Notes under the pieces: model-generated
Database searches by the model: none
The model's input: only the letters and a program-made list of their open reading frames with translations
What the model was told of the DNA's origin: nothing
DNA from: Deinococcus sp.
GTDB taxonomy: Bacteria > Deinococcota > Deinococci > Deinococcales > Deinococcaceae
Direction of reading: 5' to 3'
Assembly: GCA_028287665.1 (NCBI GenBank)
Contig: JAQBPF010000340.1
Coordinates: 1 to 5,148 of the forward strand
DNA: 5,148 nucleotides
Part shown: positions 1-5,148 of the stretch, piece after piece
Layout: the number at the start of each line of letters is the position of its first letter
Numbering within the stretch: position 1 is the stretch's first letter
Position numbers and translations under genes: made by a program

Positions 1-578
1 TTGTTGGCCCGCAGGGTATCGCGGCGGTGAATCAGGGTGACCTCATCGGCAAACTTGGTCAGAAACAGACCCTCTTCTACGGCGGCGTCGCCGCCACCCA
101 CCACGACAACCTTTTTGCCCCGGTCAAAGAAACCGTCGCAGGTGGCGCAGGTGCTGACGCCCCGGCCCCAGTAGGCTTCCTCACCGGGCACATTCAGGCG
201 CGTGGGGTTGGCTCCGGTGCTCAGGATCACGCTTTTGGCGCGGTAGGTGCCGCTGTAGCCGCGCACCGTAAACAGATAGGGATGGTGCTGAGGCGTGGAT
301 TCGATAGATTCCACCTCGTCCATTTCAATGCGTGCGCCAAACTTCTCTGCCTGCTTCACCATGCGCTCGGCCAGTTCCATGCCAGGAATCGGGTCGGGGA
401 AACCGGGGTAGTTTTCGACTTCCTCGGTCTGGGCAATTTGGCCGCCCGGCAGGCCCTTTTCCAGAATGAGGGTCGACAGGTTGGCGCGGCCCGTGTAGAT
501 AGCGGCGGTCAATCCGGCGGGGCCGCCCCCCACGATCACCACGTCAAGGTCTTGGATAGGGTTCGGGGCACTGGTCAT
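1..578 (-). CDS. trxB: Thioredoxin reductase, N-terminal 192 codons (3' end outside window)
   Basis: FAD-dependent, cytoplasmic thioredoxin reductase that uses NADPH to reduce thioredoxin. Read on the minus strand from ATG at 578. Residues 17-22 are GGGPAG, the FAD-binding Rossmann loop. Residues 45-47 are GGQ, followed by the ENYPGFP region typical of the family. The redox-active pair lies in C144-A-T-C147-D-G. The second Rossmann loop is GGGDAA at 161-166, and HRRDTLR at 184-190 matches the HRRxxxR signature that selects the 2'-phosphate of NADPH. The usual length is about 310-330 residues, so roughly 60% is present; the break is the window edge, not a mutation. I chose the ATG at 578 because the protein then starts a few residues before the first beta strand, as in Deinococcus homologues. 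An in-frame ATG at 620 would add 14 residues ([14 protein letters not shown]) and cannot be excluded. No good Shine-Dalgarno precedes either start. Identification is firm; the exact start is less so. Confidence 0.96.
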   Translation of the reverse strand, partial: MTSAPNPIQDLDVVIVGGGPAGLTAAIYTGRANLSTLILEKGLPGGQIAQTEEVENYPGFPDPIPGMELAERMVKQAEKFGARIEMDEVESIESTPQHHPYLFTVRGYSGTYRAKSVILSTGANPTRLNVPGEEAYWGRGVSTCATCDGFFDRGKKVVVVGGGDAAVEEGLFLTKFADEVTLIHRRDTLRAN

Positions 579-584
579 GGCCTG

Positions 585-590
585 AGCGTA
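585..590 (-). promoter_or_regulatory. Possible extended -10 element (TACGCT) for a leaderless trxB transcript
   Basis: On the minus strand TGG-TACGCT fits the TGnTAnnnT extended -10 form and ends 6 nt before the trxB ATG. Deinococcus is known to place TANNNT elements just upstream of start codons to make leaderless mRNAs, and there is no Shine-Dalgarno here, which agrees. No convincing -35 hexamer lies 16-18 bp upstream. A rival TAAACT at 626-631 ends 5 nt before the alternative ATG at 620, so the two candidates imply different protein starts. Confidence 0.35.
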
Positions 591-693
591 CCACCAGTCA
601 CGTTTGAAGATGGTCAGCATCGCACAGTTTACTTTTCAAAGCGGTTTGCGTTTTGTTCATTTACCTCGGCACTCATTCTGGCCGTTTCAGACC

Positions 694-722
694 TAAAAAA
701 AGCCCCCGCCGAAGCAGGAGCT
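694..722 (-). terminator. Intrinsic terminator of the tRNA-Gln transcript
   Basis: On the minus strand AGCTCCTGC and GCGGGGGCT (plus coordinates 714-722 and 701-709) form a 9-bp stem, with three G-T wobbles, around a TTCG tetraloop. A run of T follows directly (695-700). It begins 10 nt past the encoded CCA of the tRNA and lies about 115 bp before trxB. It should therefore end the tRNA transcript and keep trxB transcriptionally separate. Confidence 0.88.
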
Positions 723-731
723 TTTCCAAGT

Positions 732-805
732 TGGTTGGGGCGTATGGATTCGAACCATAATTGACGGTGTCAGAGACCGGAGTCCTGCCGTTAGACGACG
801 CCCCA
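732..805 (-). tRNA. tRNA-Gln, anticodon CUG (reads CAG), CCA encoded
   Basis: The minus strand folds as a full cloverleaf of 74 nt. The acceptor stem is TGGGGCG/CGCCCCA, 7 bp. The D stem is GTCT/GGAC with a 7-nt loop. The anticodon stem is CCGGT/ACCGT around loop CTCTGAC, the variable loop has 4 nt, and the T arm is TATGG-TTCGAAT-CCATA. The anticodon CTG is at 771-773, after the invariant U33. The U1-A72 opening pair is characteristic of bacterial tRNA-Gln. A discriminator A73 and a genomically encoded CCA (732-734) follow. Two details are unusual. The outermost anticodon-stem pair is a C27-U43 mismatch. The discriminator is A rather than the G73 of E. coli tRNA-Gln. The gene has its own promoter upstream and a terminator just downstream, so it is a single-gene unit. 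Confidence 0.93.
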
Positions 806-871
806 CCAGTGGCCCACGGGCCCAAACCTTTGCCCTGCATGAACGCGGCGCGTCATACACGAGCGTTAGGG

Positions 872-900
872 AGTATAAGGGGCCAGACGGCGAGCGTCAA
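872..900 (-). promoter_or_regulatory. Sigma-70-type promoter for tRNA-Gln
   Basis: On the minus strand the -35 TTGACG (895-900) and the -10 TATACT (872-877) are separated by exactly 17 bp. Each hexamer differs from consensus at one position. Predicted transcription starts near 865, giving a leader of about 60 nt that is presumably removed by RNase P. This is the strongest promoter in the window. Confidence 0.85.
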
Positions 901-1018
901 CACCCACCGCCTCAATGCCGGGGCAATCTTGGGTCAGACCAGAATCAGGATGGTGCGGCGAGCGAACTCTGCCAAAAGGCTAAACGTTGAATGGACTGCG
1001 TTCAGACGCGGCTCAGAC

Positions 1019-1030
1019 CGTGTAGACACG
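1019..1030. promoter_or_regulatory. Small palindrome upstream of the rpsA promoter
   Basis: CGTGT-AG-ACACG is a perfect 5-bp inverted repeat with a 2-bp centre, ending 12 bp before the rpsA -35 element. The size and position would suit a dimeric regulator. A palindrome this short can arise by chance, and I recognise no known operator. Confidence 0.2.
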
Positions 1031-1042
1031 CGCAAAATTCGG

Positions 1043-1071
1043 TTGCTGTACCCCCCCCACTCTGATACACT
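1043..1071 (+). promoter_or_regulatory. Promoter of rpsA with a C8 tract in its spacer
   Basis: -35 TTGCTG (1043-1048), a 17-bp spacer, then -10 TACACT (1066-1071). The -10 is preceded by TGA, which gives the extended -10 form TGnTAnnnT. Transcription should start near 1078. Eight consecutive C (1051-1058) lie inside the spacer. No competing promoter of similar quality is visible between here and the start codon. Confidence 0.78.
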
Positions 1072-1082
1072 GAGGTGTTGCC

Positions 1083-1150
1083 GCGCCGACGCGCAGGTAT
1101 CAGGATTGTGGCGACGGCATGTCAAGTGCCGCCGCTCAGGAGGACAGGAG
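1083..1150 (+). promoter_or_regulatory. Structured rpsA leader with hairpins and a double Shine-Dalgarno
   Basis: The predicted leader of about 75 nt contains a small GC hairpin (GCGC at 1083-1086 with GCGC at 1091-1094, tetraloop). A larger hairpin at 1111-1135 pairs GCGACGGCA with TGCCGCCGC, 9 positions with one A-C mismatch and a 7-nt loop. The larger hairpin ends 2 nt before AGGAGG (1138-1143). A second AGGAG at 1146-1150 lies 3 nt from the ATG, and the first lies 10 nt away. S1 of E. coli represses its own translation through a structured leader, so a similar control is possible here, but only the hairpins and SD sequences are seen. Confidence 0.5.
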
Positions 1151-1153
1151 TTC

Positions 1154-2986
<1,833 letters not shown>

Positions 2987-3003
2987 ACGTTAAGAGGGTG
3001 AGG

Positions 3004-3018
3004 TAGAACTCAGTTCTA
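3004..3018 (+). repeat. Short inverted repeat after rpsA
   Basis: TAGAAC-TCA-GTTCTA is a 6-bp perfect inverted repeat with a 3-nt centre, between the rpsA stop and its terminator. It could form a small AT-rich hairpin in the 3' UTR. No T tract follows, so it is not itself a terminator. Confidence 0.3.
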
Positions 3019-3030
3019 GCTCGTCGCAAA

Positions 3031-3074
3031 ACAAAGCAGGCCCGGTCTGGAGAAATCCACCGGGCCTGTTTTGT
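3031..3074 (+). terminator. Intrinsic terminator of rpsA, potentially bidirectional
   Basis: CAGGCCCGGT (3037-3046) pairs perfectly with ACCGGGCCTG (3059-3068) around a 12-nt loop, followed by TTTTGT. The flanks ACAAAG and TTTTGT extend the stem to 16 bp with one G-T wobble. On the minus strand the same stem is followed by CTTTGTTTTG, so it could also stop leftward readthrough from the membrane-protein operon. Confidence 0.93.
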
Positions 3075-3235
3075 GGTGAGGGTGAGAAGATTGGGAGGGC
3101 AATCACTGCGCTCACTCATCCCCTCTTCGCCTCCCAAGCAAGGGGGGAGGGGCAAAAACACGGTGTTCTTGGGCAATGATCGATAGCAGTTGAAAACTCT
3201 CGACATCATTGATAGGCAGGGTTCATTAAAATCCA
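3075..3235. other. Intergenic spacer with inverted repeats, possible decayed small repeat
   Basis: No gene is supportable here. The stretch has several complementary segments. TTGGGAGG (3091-3098) matches CCTCCCAA (3130-3137). CCTCCC (3130-3135) also matches GGGAGG (3145-3150). GTGAG (3082-3086) matches CTCAC (3111-3115). CAATGAT (3174-3180) matches ATCATTG (3205-3211). The purine- and C-rich part around 3116-3153 has the look of the small noncoding intergenic repeats known from Deinococcus genomes. Without a genome comparison I cannot say whether it is one. An open minus frame across 2850-3251 overlaps the rpsA 3' end and both terminator regions, so I do not call it. Confidence 0.35.
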
Positions 3236-3275
3236 GAAAAGCGCGGCCCATCCTTCATCCGGTGGGCCGCGCTTT
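3236..3275 (-). terminator. Intrinsic terminator of the two-gene membrane-protein operon
   Basis: AAAGCGCGGCCCA (3238-3250) and TGGGCCGCGCTTT (3263-3275) form a perfect 13-bp stem with a 12-nt loop. On the minus strand it ends in GCTTTTCTGG. It starts 18 bp past the stop codon of the minus-strand gene at 3294-4064. The T tract is short, but the stem is very stable and the placement fits. Confidence 0.9.
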
Positions 3276-3293
3276 CAGGGTGATTCTCAACGA

Positions 3294-4064
3294 TCAGAGA
3301 TTCGGATTTGCCTTCTCGGTTTCGGTAATCACGCTTCCCTGCGCTTTGGCTTCGACCTTGCTTTCGGGCGCGGGAACCTGGCCGGGGTGAGACTTGATGA
3401 AGCTGGCGACACCGCCAGTGCTGACTGGAGTCACGCTGCTGGTGGGCACAGCGCTGGTGCGGGTGGCTGGAGCCGGAGTCCGGAGCAGAGGCGTAACGCG
3501 CTCGGCTTTGGGCTCAGCCGAATCCGACTTGCCCTGGTCTGACTTGCCCAGCCCCAGTTTGCCCAGTGCCGCTTTCAGCGCGTCGGCGGGAGAGTCGGCG
3601 TGGCCTGCCTCGGTTTTGGGTGCGTCCGGCCTGGCGGCTGGCTTGCTCACGGGCTGACCGGCCTTGTCCAGCATCGAATTCGCCAGCTCTTCAAGGCGAG
3701 GATTGATCACCTTGTCGGTCAGCGTCTTGACGGCCAGAGTGCCCAGCGTGGCCACCAGAGCGCCGCCAATTCCGCCTCCGCCCTTCTGACCCTTCTGGAC
3801 CTTCATCAGGGCTTTCTGGTGCTTCTCAGGGCTGGCAGCGTCTACATATATCTTCTTGCTGCGCCGGAATTGGCGGCCAACCACCATGCCCAGCACCGCG
3901 CCCACCGCCGACGCGCCGCCCAACATCTTCAGCGGCTCTTTTTGCAGATTGACCTGAAGGCTGGCCTGCTCGGTCAGGGCATCGATACTGGCTTTCAGGC
4001 GGGCGCGGTTTTCATCCCGCTCGCTGAGGGGACGCTGGAATTCAAAAGAAGAGTCGTCGGCCAT
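3294..4064 (-). CDS. DUF3618/YqjD-like membrane protein, 256 aa, function unknown
   Basis: Small membrane protein of unknown function. Residues 13-45 form a charged, helical segment (ERDENRARLKASIDALTEQ) that resembles the start of DUF3618 and DUF883 proteins. A hydrophobic stretch at about 47-63 ends in VVGRQFRR, a transmembrane helix followed by a positive cap, as in those families. A Gly-rich, mildly hydrophobic segment (95-112) precedes a second amphipathic helix (113-132). From about 134 to the end it is Pro/Ala/Ser/Thr/Lys-rich and probably disordered, with a repeated GKSD near 172-180. No catalytic motif or signal peptide is seen. The ATG at 4064 follows AAGGAG with 8-nt spacing and lies 2 nt after the stop of the gene upstream, which implies translational coupling. 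The codon run AAG-AAG-ATA-TAT-GTA at residues 70-74 is AT-rich for this gene. The family assignment is by eye and tentative; the gene itself is well supported by its ribosome binding site, coupling and terminator. Confidence 0.85.
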   Translation of the reverse strand: MADDSSFEFQRPLSERDENRARLKASIDALTEQASLQVNLQKEPLKMLGGASAVGAVLGMVVGRQFRRSKKIYVDAASPEKHQKALMKVQKGQKGGGGIGGALVATLGTLAVKTLTDKVINPRLEELANSMLDKAGQPVSKPAARPDAPKTEAGHADSPADALKAALGKLGLGKSDQGKSDSAEPKAERVTPLLRTPAPATRTSAVPTSSVTPVSTGGVASFIKSHPGQVPAPESKVEAKAQGSVITETEKANPNL

Positions 4065-4066
4065 GC

Positions 4067-5050
4067 TCAGTTCTCCTTTTTGTTCATGTCGTCGCGGTAG
4101 GTCGGGGTGGTGCTGACCGTAATTCCGGGGGCGTCTTTGAGAACCACCGGATTTTGCAGGTTGGGATCATGGTCATGTCCGCCGTGCCCGTGGCCCCCGT
4201 GAGAGCTGTGATCCGAGTTGCCGTGACCGCTGCTGTCATCGTGGGTATCGCTGCCGTCGATCTTTTTGTTCAGCCCGCTGCCGTACACCTGCGCTTCTCC
4301 GTCGGGCTTGCTCTCAAACACGGGCAGGGTCGTGGTCCCGCCCTCTACACGCACGGTGGCGCGGCCTTCACCTTCGGCCACCACACGGGTTTCTCCGGCG
4401 GTGTGCAGGTCGGGGTCACGGGTCATATCGACGCCGCCTGTGGTATTGCTGCGGCCCGGTTCGGATTTGGGGGTGCTGTGCGTCTGTGTGGCCGCAGGCG
4501 TCTGAATGCTCTGACCGCCGGGCGTAGAGGTGGCGGGCTTGGAACCGGTGTCGGCCACCTTATAACCGCTCCCAGTCGAGCCGCTGGTCTGCGTCACGGG
4601 CGCTCCGGTGATCTGCGCTTCTTTCTTCTGCCCTTCTTTCAGCGCCTTCTGTTCGGCCTGATAGCGGGCTTCCAACATCTCGTCTTCGCTCATGGGACCG
4701 CTGCGGCGGCTGGGACCGTCATCATCGGTCTTGACCTCTGCGCCCAACCGTTTGATTCCCAGAAAGATCAGGGCACCCGTGAGGGCAAAGCTGAACAGCG
4801 CGATCAGCAGGGCCGCCGACCACCAGCCGAGGCCCAGGCGCACGAGGCCGAAATAGACGGCCAGAATCAGGAAGACCAGACCCAGAATAAGCGGCCCAGA
4901 CGAGGCCAACAGCAAGACCACGCCGATGCCTTTGGCTTTGGCAACGTCCCCGACCCGGCGGGCCACGCCGCTGATTTCCGACTTCACGAGGGTTACGGCT
5001 GCATCGAACACGTCGACGATTGCGCCCCCCATACTCTTGCGTTCTTCCAT
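4067..5050 (-). CDS. Phage-holin-like (PF07332/YqjE-type) membrane protein with His-rich C-terminus
   Basis: The N-terminal third matches the Phage_holin_3_6 (PF07332) pattern. An amphipathic helix (residues 8-38) is followed by two adjacent membrane helices at about 42-71 and 77-99, then a charged cytoplasmic-type segment [12 protein letters not shown]. Such proteins are mostly chromosomal envelope proteins rather than true holins, and no lysis gene is nearby. After a charged helix (about 120-145) the chain is a Ser/Thr/Gly/Pro-rich linker. A Val/Glu-rich patch (about 222-250) follows, then a His/Gly/Asp-rich run with eight His in residues 270-294, ending in GGHDHD, and a short C-terminus. 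The His run could bind metal ions, but that is inference. I chose the ATG at 5050 (327 aa) because GGAGG lies 4 nt upstream and the family core begins there. The frame stays open to an ATG at 5125, which would add 25 unconvincing residues. First gene of a two-gene operon with the DUF3618-like gene. Confidence 0.9.
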   Translation of the reverse strand: MEERKSMGGAIVDVFDAAVTLVKSEISGVARRVGDVAKAKGIGVVLLLASSGPLILGLVFLILAVYFGLVRLGLGWWSAALLIALFSFALTGALIFLGIKRLGAEVKTDDDGPSRRSGPMSEDEMLEARYQAEQKALKEGQKKEAQITGAPVTQTSGSTGSGYKVADTGSKPATSTPGGQSIQTPAATQTHSTPKSEPGRSNTTGGVDMTRDPDLHTAGETRVVAEGEGRATVRVEGGTTTLPVFESKPDGEAQVYGSGLNKKIDGSDTHDDSSGHGNSDHSSHGGHGHGGHDHDPNLQNPVVLKDAPGITVSTTPTYRDDMNKKEN

Positions 5051-5077
5051 ACTTCCTCCGGGAATGCGGCCCCCCCT

Positions 5078-5138
5078 TACCGGTGCATACGGTAGCGGGG
5101 CATACGGGCCTGTCGGGAACAGCATACTGAAAGGTATG
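5078..5138 (-). promoter_or_regulatory. Upstream region of the membrane-protein operon with repeated CATAC boxes
   Basis: CATAC occurs at 5086-5090, 5101-5105 and 5123-5127, each preceded by G, and its complement GTATG at 5134-5138. The first two copies share the octamer GCATACGG, 15 bp apart. The last pair forms a perfect inverted repeat CATAC-6-GTATG. TACCG (5078-5082) and CGGTA (5090-5094) form another inverted repeat. On the minus strand TATGCT and TACCGT fit the TANNNT -10 form, but neither has a good -35, so the promoter is not placed with confidence. Confidence 0.35.
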
Positions 5139-5148
5139 AGTCTGCCGC

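Larger units (their letters stand above)
806..1153. other. Divergent regulatory region between tRNA-Gln and rpsA
   Basis: 348 bp without a supportable gene. It holds the tRNA-Gln leader (806 to about 865, minus), the tRNA promoter (872-900, minus), about 140 bp with no strong signal apart from a small palindrome at 1019-1030, and the rpsA promoter, leader and ribosome binding site (1043-1150, plus). The plus frame of rpsA stays open far upstream, but that stretch runs antisense through the tRNA and lies upstream of the promoter, so it is not coding. Confidence 0.8.

Noticed and set aside
27..764. Plus-strand open frame opposite trxB
   Set aside because: The minus strand encodes unmistakable thioredoxin reductase motifs, and this frame also runs through a terminator and into the tRNA.
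845..860. Possible radiation/desiccation response motif near the tRNA promoter
   Set aside because: The cgtcatacacg stretch has no matching inverted half and does not fit the palindromic motif.
761..1153. Upstream extension of the rpsA reading frame (131 codons)
   Set aside because: It runs antisense through tRNA-Gln and precedes the predicted promoter. The ATG at 1154 has strong SD sequences and gives a normal S1 start.
4067..5050. Prophage or lysis cassette suggested by the holin-like gene
   Set aside because: No endolysin, spanin, integrase or structural gene is present. PF07332 proteins are common chromosomal membrane proteins, and the neighbours are housekeeping genes.
4154..5095. Plus-strand open frame of 313 codons opposite the holin-like gene
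   Set aside because: The minus strand shows clear transmembrane helices, an SD sequence, coupling and family-like content. The plus frame is its shadow.

Overview
The window reads as a core chromosomal segment of a high-GC member of the Deinococcota, most likely Deinococcus. This rests on three things. The partial TrxB resembles Deinococcus thioredoxin reductase in its N-terminus and its CATCDG redox motif. The ribosomal protein S1 has five S1 domains and a Gly/Arg-rich tail. Third, as I recall it, trxB and rpsA are also neighbours in D. radiodurans. The genus call is from recall, not from a search. No mobile element, CRISPR array or phage structural gene is visible.

Layout from left to right. 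Positions 1-578 (minus) hold the first 192 codons of trxB, whose 3' end lies outside the window. A minus-strand tRNA-Gln(CUG) gene with encoded CCA lies at 732-805. It has its own strong promoter (872-900) and an intrinsic terminator (694-722) that isolates it from trxB. Positions 806-1153 form a divergent regulatory region that fires left into the tRNA and right into rpsA. rpsA (1154-2986, plus) has a TTGCTG/TACACT promoter with a run of eight C in its spacer, a structured leader of about 75 nt and a double Shine-Dalgarno sequence. Its terminator is at 3031-3074. After a 307-bp convergent intergenic region come two minus-strand genes, transcribed right to left. The first (4067-5050) encodes a PF07332-type holin-like membrane protein with a long disordered, His-rich C-terminus. 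The second (3294-4064) encodes a DUF3618/YqjD-like membrane protein. The two are separated by 2 nt and share a terminator at 3236-3275.

How the genes work together: trxB (redox homeostasis), tRNA-Gln and rpsA (translation) are housekeeping functions, each with separate transcription signals. The two membrane proteins form a translationally coupled pair. It resembles the YqjD/YqjE class of small envelope proteins, of which E. coli YqjD is a ribosome-binding membrane protein. That parallel is suggestive because rpsA is next door, but it remains inference.

The points most worth a second look are the His-rich tail of the holin-like protein, the RGG-like tail of S1, the C8 tract inside the rpsA promoter spacer, a leader hairpin beside the rpsA ribosome binding site, and a cluster of CATAC/GTATG boxes upstream of the membrane-protein operon. 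I see no clear evidence of a wholly new system.
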